DNA of 64,000 bases from Pseudovibrio exalbescens (GTDB lineage Bacteria > Pseudomonadota > Alphaproteobacteria > Rhizobiales > Stappiaceae): NCBI RefSeq assembly GCF_028737195.1, contig NZ_JAQZAJ010000004.1:62001-126000 (forward strand), in the 5' to 3' direction. The notes under the pieces are model-generated. The model saw only the letters and a program-made list of their open reading frames with translations. It was not told the origin of the DNA and made no database searches. Position numbers and translations under genes: made by a program. Shown in pieces: positions 24,474-32,579 of this stretch. The number at the start of each line of letters is the position of its first letter. Position 1 is the first letter of the stretch.

Positions 24474-25778
24474 ATGAAACTCTTGAAGATCGCAGCATCC
24501 GCGTTGATGCTCTCCACTGCAGCCACAGCGGTTAACGCTGCGCAGTTCGAATTCTGGTACGGCAACACCGGTTCTGTAGAAACTGCAATTCAGGCCGCTT
24601 GCGATGCGTTCAACGCGTCTCAGGAAGAACACACTGCAAACTGCATCGGTCAGGGTGGTTATGAAGCCGGCATGCAGAAGGCGATCGCGGCCTACCGTTC
24701 TGGCAAGCACCCGGTTCTCATTCAGTTCTTTGATGCGGGCACGCTGGATCTGATGCTTTCAGATGCTGTGGTTCCAGTTCAGGACATCATGCCAGACGTC
24801 AATTGGGGCGACTATCTGACTGGTGCACGCTCTTACTACGAGACCTCCACGGGTGAGCTGTTCTCCCAGCCATATAACGGCTCCACGCTGATCTTCTATG
24901 CCAACATGGAGCAACTGGGCGAAGTTGGTGTTACCGAAGTGCCGGCCACCTATGAGGCAATGGTTGAAGCGGCGCGCAAGCTGAAGGAAGCTGGCCACGA
25001 ATGCCCTGTAACCACAGATGCGCATCCATGGCGCGTTCTGGAGCAGTTCTCTGCCCGTCACGGTGCGCCAATTGCTTCCAACAACAACGGTTACGGCGGT
25101 CTGGATGCCGAATACATCTTTAACGAAGGCCCGGTTGCTGACCATCTGAACAACCTTGCCCAGTGGCGCGAAGAAGGCCTCCTTAAGCTCAATCAGGACA
25201 CCAAGGCAGGCAAGTACAACGTTGCCTTCAATCAGGGCGAATGCGCCATGATGGAAGCCTCTACCGGTTCCTACCGTTCTGCCTTTGAAGCTCTGGGCGA
25301 CAAGGTCGAGATCGCAATGGCGCCAATGTATGAAGGAGTTGAGCGCCGCAACACCCTGATCGGTGGCGCGTCCTTGTGGGTCATGAAGGGCCACGAAGGC
25401 GAAAAGCTGGAAGCTGCAAAAGCGTTCCTGAACTACCTGCGCCAGGATGACGTGCAGATCGAGTTCACCCGCATGACCGGTTACATGCCTGTCACCCAGT
25501 CAGCGCTGACCAAGCTTAAAGAAAGCGGCAAGGCGGACATGAAAGAGTTTGCAACCGCCGAAATGGGCGTGAACTCCTTGAACCAGCCGGGTGACGTGAA
25601 CAGCCGTGGCCTGCGACTTGGCTTCTACGTGCAGTTCCGCGACATCTTCATGGAAGAAACCCAAAAGGCCTTTAACGGCGGCCAGACCATGCAGGCGGCC
25701 CTCGATGCAGCCAAGGCCCGTGGTGATGCCCTGCTGCGTCGCTTCGAACAGACCTACCGCGGCGTTGAACTGCCTTAA
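24474..25778 (+). CDS. ugpB: sn-Glycerol-3-phosphate ABC transporter, periplasmic binding protein UgpB
   Basis: 434-aa receptor with signal peptide (about 1-22, VNA-AQ). Family 1 extracellular binding protein; AQFEFWYGNTGSVETAIQ, QFFDAGTLDLMLS, SQPYNGSTLIFYANM, NQGECAMMEASTGSY and the C-terminal LRLGFYVQFRDIFMEETQKA resemble UgpB. First gene of ugpBAEC-ugpQ-imp, all plus strand. A hairpin directly after the stop probably lets the receptor be made in excess over the permeases. Substrate by family: glycerol-3-phosphate and glycerophosphodiesters. Confidence 0.9.
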   Translation: MKLLKIAASALMLSTAATAVNAAQFEFWYGNTGSVETAIQAACDAFNASQEEHTANCIGQGGYEAGMQKAIAAYRSGKHPVLIQFFDAGTLDLMLSDAVVPVQDIMPDVNWGDYLTGARSYYETSTGELFSQPYNGSTLIFYANMEQLGEVGVTEVPATYEAMVEAARKLKEAGHECPVTTDAHPWRVLEQFSARHGAPIASNNNGYGGLDAEYIFNEGPVADHLNNLAQWREEGLLKLNQDTKAGKYNVAFNQGECAMMEASTGSYRSAFEALGDKVEIAMAPMYEGVERRNTLIGGASLWVMKGHEGEKLEAAKAFLNYLRQDDVQIEFTRMTGYMPVTQSALTKLKESGKADMKEFATAEMGVNSLNQPGDVNSRGLRLGFYVQFRDIFMEETQKAFNGGQTMQAALDAAKARGDALLRRFEQTYRGVELP

Positions 25779-25802
25779 CTCCCCAATCACGCGAACCATG
25801 GC

Positions 25803-25828
25803 GGGCCGGTGCATCCGGCCCCCTTTTC
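25803..25828 (+). terminator. Intra-operon hairpin after ugpB
   Basis: GGGCCGG (25803-25809) / CCGGCCC (25815-25821) followed by CCTTTTCC. A partial terminator between receptor and permease genes, as is common in ABC import operons. Confidence 0.7.
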
Positions 25829-25847
25829 CCGTTAAAGGCCGACTTCC

Positions 25848-26732
25848 ATGTCAAACCGCTTTTACAGAAACAAATGGCTTCCGCTCTGGCTGGCTAGTCC
25901 GCAGCTTGTGGTGTTGTTTTTCTTCTTCTATCTGCCGGTGTTTCTGGCGTTCTTCTGGTCGTTTTATTTGGAGCGCCCCTTTGGTGGCGGCTCCCAGTTC
26001 GTGGGCTGGCAGAACTTTGAGCGTGTCCTGAGCGATCCTGAATTTTGGACGTCGCTTTGGCGCACGCTGACCTACATGGTTGTGGCGTCCTCCACCTCCA
26101 TCATTTGTGCTCTGGTCCTTGCACTTGCTGCCGATCGCGGCATTCGCATGTCGCCGTTGGCGCGCAACGTCCTGATCTGGCCAAAGGCTGTTGCTGCTGC
26201 CTCTATCGGTGTCATCTTTCTGTTCATCTTCAACCCGTTCATGGGCATTCTTGCGCCGCTGAACGAGATGTTTCCGGGGTTTTGGAACCCACGCATCAAC
26301 CCGGTGCATACGTGGATCATGATCTACATCGCCAACATCTGGAGCGCGATCCCGTTCACCTTCATCATCCTGCTTACCGGGCTGCAATCCATTCCAGACA
26401 CGCTTCACAAAGCGGCAGCCATTGATGGGGCGGGCCCATGGCGGCGGTTGTTTGACATTCAGCTGCCATTGCTAACCCCGCAGCTCTTCATCGTGGTGGT
26501 GCTGGAAATTGCTGACAGTCTGTCTGGCTCGTTCGCACTGATCGACACAATGAGCCAAGGCGGCCCTGGCGGCGCCACCAATCTGCTTGTCTACAAGATC
26601 TACGTGGATGGTTTCAAAGCTTACGACCTGTCCGGTGCAGCCACACAAACGGCCATGCTGATGATCGTCGTCGCTGCCGTAACCGCGTTCCAGTATCTGG
26701 TCGTCGAAAAACGGGTGAAATACGAAAGATGA
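25848..26732 (+). CDS. ugpA: Glycerol-3-phosphate ABC transporter permease UgpA
   Basis: 294-aa inner-membrane permease, six transmembrane segments. Starts MSNRFYRNKWLPLWLASPQL; the ABC-permease EAA loop is HKAAAIDGAGPWRRLFDIQLPLLTP (about 183-207, G at the invariant position). Downstream of ugpB by 69 bp and overlapping ugpE by 4 bp (ATGA), so translation of the two permeases is coupled and they form the heterodimeric channel. Confidence 0.93.
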   Translation: MSNRFYRNKWLPLWLASPQLVVLFFFFYLPVFLAFFWSFYLERPFGGGSQFVGWQNFERVLSDPEFWTSLWRTLTYMVVASSTSIICALVLALAADRGIRMSPLARNVLIWPKAVAAASIGVIFLFIFNPFMGILAPLNEMFPGFWNPRINPVHTWIMIYIANIWSAIPFTFIILLTGLQSIPDTLHKAAAIDGAGPWRRLFDIQLPLLTPQLFIVVVLEIADSLSGSFALIDTMSQGGPGGATNLLVYKIYVDGFKAYDLSGAATQTAMLMIVVAAVTAFQYLVVEKRVKYER

Positions 26733-27640
26733 TTGAAGATACCCGCTCCATCAACACCACGGCGACACTGCTTCTTCTGGCTGGCTGTGCCTTTGTTCTG
26801 GCACCTCTTGTCTTCGTGGTCATCACGGCAACGCAAAGTTATGGCGACTTCCTGCGCAACAACTTTTCGCTGGTGCCTGGGACCCACTTTTTTGAAAACC
26901 TCCAGCAAGTCTGGGAACTCACGCTCCTGCCACGGCAGACCTTCAACAGTTTCGTGGTGGCTTTCGTTTCCGCATTCGGGCGTTGCTTTCTGGCATTCAC
27001 CACGGCCTACGCGGTGGTGTTCTTTGCGCCGCGCTACAGCATATTTATTTATGCTGCGGTGCTCGCCTCCATCATGCTGCCGCTCGATCTCATGGTGATC
27101 CCGGCCTATCAGGTCGCGGCCAACGTTGCCATGCCCATCAACGCGGTGGCCAATCTGGGTGGTGCCTGGGAAACTCTTTTCGGAGCGCCACTGGATTTGC
27201 AGCTCAACCTGCTCAATACCTACGCCGGTGCTGCGATCCCACTGATGGCGCAAGGGACTGGCACGCTGATTATGGTGCAGTACTTCAAGACCCTTCCGGT
27301 GGATCTCGCAAAGGCGGCCACTCTGGATGGGGCGAGCCCTCTGCGCTTCATGGTGGACATTCTTTTGCCGCTCAGCAAGGGACCGCTGCTCAGCCTGTTC
27401 ATCTATCTCTTTATTGGTGGGTGGGTTGCCTACATGTGGCCACTGGTCTCCATCTCCTCTCCCGACATGCAGACCGCTGTGGTGGGCCTCACCGCATTGG
27501 ATAGCGGCATGGGAGAAGACGAGATCCCCAACTTCCCGTTGCAAATGGCCGGCGCCATCATGGTCACCGCCATCCCGCTCGTTCTGATCGCCCTGACCCA
27601 GCGCCTCATTGTGCGCGGGCTGGTTCTCTCGGAGAAATAA
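26729..27640 (+). CDS. ugpE: Glycerol-3-phosphate ABC transporter permease UgpE
   Basis: 303-aa permease with six membrane segments. EAA loop AKAATLDGASPLRFMVDILLPLSK (about 192-215). MetI-like domain, including the membrane segment ASIMLPLDLMVIPAYQV. Its ATG overlaps the ugpA stop and it is followed 2 bp later by ugpC, giving a tightly coupled ugpAEC block. Confidence 0.92.
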   Translation: MIEDTRSINTTATLLLLAGCAFVLAPLVFVVITATQSYGDFLRNNFSLVPGTHFFENLQQVWELTLLPRQTFNSFVVAFVSAFGRCFLAFTTAYAVVFFAPRYSIFIYAAVLASIMLPLDLMVIPAYQVAANVAMPINAVANLGGAWETLFGAPLDLQLNLLNTYAGAAIPLMAQGTGTLIMVQYFKTLPVDLAKAATLDGASPLRFMVDILLPLSKGPLLSLFIYLFIGGWVAYMWPLVSISSPDMQTAVVGLTALDSGMGEDEIPNFPLQMAGAIMVTAIPLVLIALTQRLIVRGLVLSEK

Positions 27641-27642
27641 TC

Positions 27643-28707
27643 ATGACCGCTTTAGCCCATGCCGCAGGCATTCATCTGGTCGATTTGCAAAAGACCTACA
27701 GCAAAACGCCGGTCATTCCGGGCCTCACTGCCGACCTTGCATCTGGCGAGTTCACGGTAATTCTCGGTCCGTCCGGATGTGGGAAGTCCACTTTGCTCAA
27801 CATGATCGCCGGTCTTGAGAAAGTCTCCGGTGGCAAGATCATGATCGGGTCGCGCGAGGTGCAAGACATCCCGCCCAAGGACCGTGGCCTTGCCATGGTT
27901 TTCCAAAACTATGCCCTCTACCCGCACATGAGCGTAGCAGACAACATTGGCTACGCGCTGAAGGTTGCTGGTGTGCCAAAGGATGAGCGCACCAGCCGGA
28001 TTCAGGCGGCTGCAAACGTCGTGAATCTGGGTGACTACCTTGATCGCCGACCTTCAGAGCTTTCCGGCGGACAGCGCCAGCGTGTTGCGATTGCCCGCGC
28101 GATCGTGCGTGAACCGCAGGTGCTTCTGTTCGATGAACCGCTGTCAAATCTGGATGCCAAGTTGCGTCACGACATGCGCATGGAACTGTCGTCCCTGCAC
28201 CGCCGCATTGGCGCAACCAGCGTTTTCGTAACCCATGATCAGGTTGAGGCCATGACGCTGGCTGACCGCATTCTGATCCTCAATCACGGTCGCATTCAGC
28301 AGTTTGACACCCCGAACAACATCTACCACAAGCCTGCCAATACCTTTGTCGCGGGGTTCATAGGCTCCCCTCCCATGAACCTTGTTGAGGCTCAAGCCTC
28401 GAACGGTGCGGTGAGCGTGGGTGGTGTGCGCCTTGCGGCAACTGAAACCAGCGGGGATGTGACAGTCGGCATTCGGCCGGAACACATCAAGGTTACGGAA
28501 AGCGGCATTCCAGTGCACGTGGCCTACAGGGAAGATCTTGGCTCCCACAGCACCATGGTGGTGGAGATGGAGAACGGTCAGACCCTGCGCCTTGCAACGC
28601 AATTGGGCGAACCCATTCGCGGTGGTGAATGGGTTCATATCACCATCCCAGAAGACAAGCTGCACTTTTTCGACGCCGCCACGGGCGACGCCCTTCGCAG
28701 CGACTAA
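27643..28707 (+). CDS. ugpC: Glycerol-3-phosphate ABC transporter ATP-binding protein UgpC
   Basis: 354-aa ATPase of the MalK/UgpC type. Walker [10 protein letters not shown] (about 43-51), signature [15 protein letters not shown], Walker [15 protein letters not shown], switch His in [16 protein letters not shown], then the C-terminal regulatory OB-type domain with GIRPEHIKV. It energises the UgpAE channel. In E. coli this C-terminal domain mediates inhibition by phosphate and GlpQ/UgpQ contact; whether that holds here is inference. Confidence 0.94.
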   Translation: MTALAHAAGIHLVDLQKTYSKTPVIPGLTADLASGEFTVILGPSGCGKSTLLNMIAGLEKVSGGKIMIGSREVQDIPPKDRGLAMVFQNYALYPHMSVADNIGYALKVAGVPKDERTSRIQAAANVVNLGDYLDRRPSELSGGQRQRVAIARAIVREPQVLLFDEPLSNLDAKLRHDMRMELSSLHRRIGATSVFVTHDQVEAMTLADRILILNHGRIQQFDTPNNIYHKPANTFVAGFIGSPPMNLVEAQASNGAVSVGGVRLAATETSGDVTVGIRPEHIKVTESGIPVHVAYREDLGSHSTMVVEMENGQTLRLATQLGEPIRGGEWVHITIPEDKLHFFDAATGDALRSD

Positions 28708-28734
28708 GCCAATCAAGAACAAAAGGATATTGAG

Positions 28735-29574
28735 ATGAAACCTTATCGCGACTTTATCCGCGGCGTCCGTGCTACCCCAACCATCGTGGCCCACCGGGGC
28801 GCGTGGCACAACGCACCTGAGAACTCCGTCCAGTCGATCCTCAACGCGGCTGAAGCAGGCTATGAAATCGTGGAGATCGACGTGCGCCGCTCTCGTGATG
28901 ATGTTCTGTTCATTTGCCACGATGACACTCTGGAGCGTATGGCCGGCATGGATGTACCTGCTGAAAGCCTGACCATCGCGGAGCTGAAAGAGCTGCGTCT
29001 CAAGGCGCGCGATGGTGGTGAAAACCAACCCTTCACGGAGCACCTGATCCCGACACTTGGAGAGGCTCTGGAAGCGGCCAAGGACCGTGTCTATCTCGAC
29101 ATCGATGTGAAGATCGGCCGCGATCTTACCGATGCGTCCCGGCTCGTCTCAGACTATGGCATGAGCGAGCATGTGGACTTGAAGGTGAAGGTGCAGACCG
29201 CCGAGCAAGCGTCACTCCTGCTGGAACTGCAACAGGCCAATGGGGTCATGGTCATGCCAATGACACGCTTTGAAGCGCACAATGTGGACGTACTCATTGA
29301 TTTGCTTGCTGAAACGGGTGCTTCCATCGTTGAAACCAAGTTTGATGACCTGAACACCATTGCCTCACGGGCGGACCGCTTTCGTGAGGCGGGACTGGCT
29401 GTCTGGGTTAACACGCTGGATGGTGTTGCCTGTTGCGGCCTGACGGACACATTGGGTGCGCAAGAACCTGCAGCCGTATGGGGCCGTCTCATGGACGCAG
29501 GTGTGAGTGTTATTCAAACCGACGAGCCGGAAGCCCTTCAGGCTTACCGCTCCCAACTGGCGAAAGTAGCTTGA
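28735..29574 (+). CDS. ugpQ: Glycerophosphodiester phosphodiesterase UgpQ
   Basis: 279-aa cytoplasmic GDPD enzyme hydrolysing glycerophosphodiesters to glycerol-3-phosphate and an alcohol. Catalytic elements: HRGAWHNAPENS (His and Glu-Asn), EIVEIDVRRSRDDVLFICHDDTL with the metal ligands Glu/Asp and second His. No signal peptide, so it acts after import. It lies 27 bp after ugpC and its TGA overlaps the ATG of the monophosphatase gene. Confidence 0.93.
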   Translation: MKPYRDFIRGVRATPTIVAHRGAWHNAPENSVQSILNAAEAGYEIVEIDVRRSRDDVLFICHDDTLERMAGMDVPAESLTIAELKELRLKARDGGENQPFTEHLIPTLGEALEAAKDRVYLDIDVKIGRDLTDASRLVSDYGMSEHVDLKVKVQTAEQASLLLELQQANGVMVMPMTRFEAHNVDVLIDLLAETGASIVETKFDDLNTIASRADRFREAGLAVWVNTLDGVACCGLTDTLGAQEPAAVWGRLMDAGVSVIQTDEPEALQAYRSQLAKVA

Positions 29575-30404
29575 TGAAGCTGACACCAGCCTTTTATGAA
29601 GCGCTGATCAACGAAGTGCGGCAGATCGCTCGTGAAGAGATCATGCCGCGCTTTCGGAACTTGGAAACCACGCAGATCGACAGCAAGACTGCGCCCGATG
29701 ATCTGGTGACCATCGCTGACAAACGCTCTGAAGAGCGCCTGACTGAGGCTGTGGGCCGCCTGTTGCCGAGTGCTGCTGTGGTGGGTGAGGAAGCGGTCTC
29801 CGATGATCCGTCCCGGCTCTCCCTGATTGACCGTGAAGACATTTGCGTGATTGTCGATCCCGTTGACGGGACCTGGAATTACGCCAATGGCCTTGCGACC
29901 TTCGGCGTTATTATCGCCGTTACGTACAAGGGTGAGACGGTATTCGGCCTGCTCTATGACCCAGTTCTGGATGACTGGATCTGCGCGGAAAAAGGTGCTG
30001 GCAGCCGGTTTCAAACAGCAGCGGGTCATACCAGAAAGATCTCCAGTCTTGAGGGGCCGGGGCTTCTTACTGGCATGGTGCCCTTGTACCTGCTGTCGCC
30101 TGACCAGCGTCTGGCGGTCGGAGCGCGTTTGTCGGAGTTCAATCGCCTTAACTCCCTGCGGTGTTCCTGTCACGAGTATCGGTTGGTATCGCAAGGCCGA
30201 ATTGGCTTCTGCCTGGCTGCCAACCTGAAGCCATGGGACCACGCAGCGGGGGCGCTTATTGTTGAAGAAGCGGGAGGCGCGGCGCAGTTGATTACTGGCG
30301 AGCGGTATCGTCCAACCATGTCTGAGGGCATGCTGCTGACTGCCGCAAGTCCGCAAATGATGGAGGACGCGCTCTCGCGTCTACGGCCTGCCTTGCAGGT
30401 TTGA
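29574..30404 (+). CDS. Inositol monophosphatase family phosphatase
   Basis: 276-aa Mg-dependent phosphatase of the IMPase/SuhB/HisN superfamily. Metal motifs: GEEAVSDDP (Glu near residue 66), DPVDGTWNYANGL (Asp-Pro-Val-Asp-Gly-Thr) and KPWDHAAGALIVEEAGG. Start ATG overlaps the ugpQ stop (ATGA), so it belongs to the ugp operon. With UgpQ upstream it could dephosphorylate inositol phosphate or glycerol-3-phosphate released from imported glycerophosphoinositol. Histidinol-phosphatase activity is an alternative but less likely by context. Confidence 0.88.
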   Translation: MKLTPAFYEALINEVRQIAREEIMPRFRNLETTQIDSKTAPDDLVTIADKRSEERLTEAVGRLLPSAAVVGEEAVSDDPSRLSLIDREDICVIVDPVDGTWNYANGLATFGVIIAVTYKGETVFGLLYDPVLDDWICAEKGAGSRFQTAAGHTRKISSLEGPGLLTGMVPLYLLSPDQRLAVGARLSEFNRLNSLRCSCHEYRLVSQGRIGFCLAANLKPWDHAAGALIVEEAGGAAQLITGERYRPTMSEGMLLTAASPQMMEDALSRLRPALQV

Positions 30405-30411
30405 GCAATCT

Positions 30412-30451
30412 AAAAAGCCCGGTTCTTGGTAATGTATGGAACCGGGCTTTT
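30412..30451. terminator. Bidirectional terminator between the ugp operon and the GNAT gene
   Basis: AAAAGCCCGGTTC / GAACCGGGCTTTT, 13-bp perfect stem (30413-30425 with 30439-30451); A- and T-runs on both sides serve both strands. Confidence 0.9.
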
Positions 30452-30470
30452 CACGTGGGCTCCCGCTCCT

Positions 30471-30932
30471 TCAATCGCGGCGCAGAACCATCCCGTGCTT
30501 CTGGTCAGCAACAAATCCGATCTTTTCATAGAATTGAACGGCCGTCCGTTGCTTGCCGGTCAGCAGCATGATCTTGTAGGCGCCTTCTGCCCAAGCAGCC
30601 GCGATCAAGGCTTCCAAGACAGCCCTTCCCAGTCCGATCCCGCGGTATGCCTCATGAGTGACCACGTTCTCAACCAGCGCGTAAGGCCTGCCAAGGGTGG
30701 TCATGTTGGGCAAGAGATGCAGCGTTGCCATGGATCGGATGCAGCGATCAACTTCTGCGCCAAAGATCACCGTTCCCGGATGCGCGAGCAGCTTTTGGAA
30801 GTGGGTACGACCTTCTGCTCCTGAAGCAACGGGGCGGCCTTCCGTCAGCTGGAAATAGAGATCGACGACCTCTTCATAGTCTTGAAGCGTAACTGGGCGG
30901 ATGATACGCCGGTTTTGAGAGAGGCTCGTCAT
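30471..30932 (-). CDS. GNAT family N-acetyltransferase
   Basis: 153-aa acyl-CoA-dependent N-acetyltransferase. Motif A (acetyl-CoA pyrophosphate loop) is RGIGLGRAVLEALI preceded by ALVENVVTHEAY; motif B is TGKQRTAVQFYEKIGF. Start overlaps the soxR stop by 4 bp, so it is translationally coupled to soxR. Acceptor substrate unknown. Confidence 0.9.
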   Translation of the reverse strand: MTSLSQNRRIIRPVTLQDYEEVVDLYFQLTEGRPVASGAEGRTHFQKLLAHPGTVIFGAEVDRCIRSMATLHLLPNMTTLGRPYALVENVVTHEAYRGIGLGRAVLEALIAAAWAEGAYKIMLLTGKQRTAVQFYEKIGFVADQKHGMVLRRD

Positions 30933-31420
30933 GCCTTGGTTGTATCCTTGGGTTCTGTGACAATGGGCTTGTCGCCAATGATGTAGCGCGGGCCACGGCC
31001 ATAAGCGGCGGCAGCGTCACCCGCATTGTAAAGTTTACAGGACTGCAGCGACAGACACCCGCAGCCAATGCAGCTGTCGAGCTTGTCGCGAAGTCGGGTC
31101 ATTTTTGCAATGCGTTCATCAAGGTGGCGTCGAAATTGCGTGCTGAGTTTGCTCCAGTCCTTCTTTGTGGGCGCACGCCCTGTGGGGAGACTTGCCATCT
31201 GTTCGCAAATCTCGGCAATGGTAAAACCGAACTCCTGCGCAACAAGTACGAGCGATAGACGCCGGATATCGGCGCGCATGAAACGGCGTTGACCGCCTGC
31301 ATTGCGCGCTGGCGTCACAAGTCCCTTGGATTCGTAAAACCGGATGGCGGAAACGGACAGGCCGGTTCTATCTGCCAACTCGCCAATCGTCAGCAGATCC
31401 GGGCTCCTCGCAGTCTTCAC
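30929..31420 (-). CDS. soxR: Redox-sensing transcriptional activator SoxR
   Basis: 163-aa MerR-family protein. N-terminal winged HTH TIGELADRTGLSVSAIRFYE, coiled-coil linker, then the [2Fe-2S] ligands Cys117, Cys120, Cys122 and Cys128 in CIGCGCLSLQSC (C-x2-C-x-C-x5-C). SoxR activates promoters when its cluster is oxidised by redox-cycling compounds or nitric oxide. The divergent region has a near-consensus SoxR box. No soxS is present, in line with most non-enteric bacteria where SoxR directly controls a few genes. Confidence 0.97.
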   Translation of the reverse strand: MKTARSPDLLTIGELADRTGLSVSAIRFYESKGLVTPARNAGGQRRFMRADIRRLSLVLVAQEFGFTIAEICEQMASLPTGRAPTKKDWSKLSTQFRRHLDERIAKMTRLRDKLDSCIGCGCLSLQSCKLYNAGDAAAAYGRGPRYIIGDKPIVTEPKDTTKA

Positions 31421-31439
31421 AGCACCCCCAAAAAAGTCC

Positions 31440-31470
31440 TTGACCTCAACTTAACTTGAGGAATTAAACA
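31440..31470 (+). promoter_or_regulatory. SoxR box within a promoter
   Basis: CCTCAACTTAACTTGAGG (31444-31461) differs from the SoxR consensus CCTCAAGTTAACTTGAGG at one base. It is framed by TTGACC (31440-31445) and TAAACA (31465-31470) with a 19-bp spacer, the overlong spacing typical of MerR-family-activated promoters. It points toward the VOC gene at 31506. Confidence 0.9.
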
Positions 31471-31505
31471 GGATGTCATCTGCTGTCAAACCCCGAGGAA
31501 ACGAG

Positions 31506-31895
31506 ATGACAACAAGCTTTTTGGAACACGTAAACTTCACCGTCACCAATCCGGATGCAACCGCTGAAAGACTGATTAAATGGTTTGGCTGGCATGTGCG
31601 ATGGTCCGGTCCTGCCAAAGACAAAGGCTATGCGGTGCACGTTGGCAATGAAAACAGCTACGTCGCACTCTACGCAAAGCCCGATGTGGATCAGCTGCCT
31701 GGACAAGACACTTACATCACCCGTGGTGGCCTGAACCACGTTGCCATCGTGGTTGACGACCTGGATGCAACGGAAAAGCGCATTCTGGCTGATGGCATCA
31801 AAACCCACAATCACGGGGACTATGAGCCGGGGCGCCGCTTCTATTTTCATGATGATGACGAAATCGAGTTTGAGGTTGTGAGCTATGTTTCGTAA
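31506..31895 (+). CDS. VOC superfamily (glyoxalase/dioxygenase-like) protein, SoxR target
   Basis: 129-aa protein with the vicinal-oxygen-chelate fold: LEHVNFTVTNPDATAERL (first beta-alpha module, His6) and LNHVAIVVDDLDATEKRI (second), FYFHDDDEIEFEVVSY at the end. Start at 31506 is chosen because the SoxR-dependent promoter would initiate near 31477, downstream of an alternative ATG at 31473. Such proteins include glyoxalases and antibiotic-sequestering proteins; with SoxR control a role in redox-cycler or electrophile resistance is plausible. Confidence 0.9.
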   Translation: MTTSFLEHVNFTVTNPDATAERLIKWFGWHVRWSGPAKDKGYAVHVGNENSYVALYAKPDVDQLPGQDTYITRGGLNHVAIVVDDLDATEKRILADGIKTHNHGDYEPGRRFYFHDDDEIEFEVVSYVS

Positions 31896-32085
31896 CGCCA
31901 GTTTTTCAAGCTTCATTGGCACGCTCGCTCGCCTGCGTTCCGGATCTCCGGACCGAATGTTGAAGCGTCGGGACTATGATCCGCTTTGGTATTCAGATTG
32001 CGGCTGTCGCCCGAAAAACGAATGCCCCAATGGGCCTGAGGGGCAAGATTGGCAACGCCACCTGCCCTTCCGGCCGTCTTGCTAA
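31885..32085 (+). CDS. Possible small cysteine-containing protein downstream of the VOC gene
   Basis: 66-residue frame whose ATG overlaps the last codons of the VOC gene (translational coupling is possible). It is basic at the N-terminus and ends with the patterned DYDPLWYSDCGCRPKNECPN, which looks protein-like. No family recognised. It lies between the SoxR-controlled gene and a terminator, so it would be co-transcribed. Could be fortuitous. Confidence 0.4.
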   Translation: MFRNASFSSFIGTLARLRSGSPDRMLKRRDYDPLWYSDCGCRPKNECPNGPEGQDWQRHLPFRPSC

Positions 32086-32148
32086 TCGAGAATCAGAGGT
32101 TTGATTCCCGCAACAGCATGAGATCCAAGCTACCCCTACCAATTGAGC

Positions 32149-32198
32149 AGGGACCGTGTTTGTGTTGAATACACGAGCGCGGTCCCTTTTTTATGCCG
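32149..32198 (+). terminator. Rho-independent terminator of the SoxR-controlled transcript
   Basis: Outer stem AGGGACCG / CGGTCCCT with inner GTGT-N5-ACAC hairpin, followed by TTTTTT. Confidence 0.85.
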
Positions 32199-32579
32199 TT
32201 TTCCCAAGGCTCGGCTCACGCCTTGCATAGCTCTCAGACATGCGCGCCGTGTGGTTACACGTATATTCAGATGCTTAAGTGTCTAATGCATGCAAGATTT
32301 GGGTGGCACGTAGATTCACGCATATCATTAGTTCTACGAAAATTCAGGGATGCCTAGCGGGCGTGAAAACGCATATTACGCATTTTCAATAGGTTAGCGC
32401 CTGTTCCTGCCGCCTTGTTGTGGGTACCTCGCAGCTTTAGGCCTTATTTCGAGCACGCTTTGCCATCGAAAGTTCATAAAATTGCTTGCACATGCATGTT
32501 GACAGGGATCAGCAAATATACTTGTATGCGCAAGCAATCGGGCAGGAGTTGCCCCACGAGACAGAGAGAACGACGTGCT
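32199..32579 (+). promoter_or_regulatory. Promoter region of the carrier-protein gene cluster
   Basis: 381 bp without a gene. A sigma-70-like promoter TTGACA (32499-32504), 17 bp, TTGTAT (32522-32527) precedes the start at 32580. Just upstream is TGCACATGCA (32487-32496), whose reverse complement recurs before the MarR gene (39719). TGCATGCA occurs again at 32287-32294. Confidence 0.6.
32487..32496. promoter_or_regulatory. Candidate MarR operator TGCACATGCA (cluster promoter)
   Basis: Ten-bp element ending 3 bp before the -35 box. The reverse complement TGCATGTGCA lies 48 bp before the MarR gene start. Shared symmetric motif suggests common control. Confidence 0.45.

Noticed and set aside
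32095-32150. tRNA-like fragments (gtttgattcccgc and the complement of a D-arm-like string) after the SoxR-controlled genes
   Set aside because: The pieces are in incompatible orientation and no cloverleaf can be drawn on either strand.
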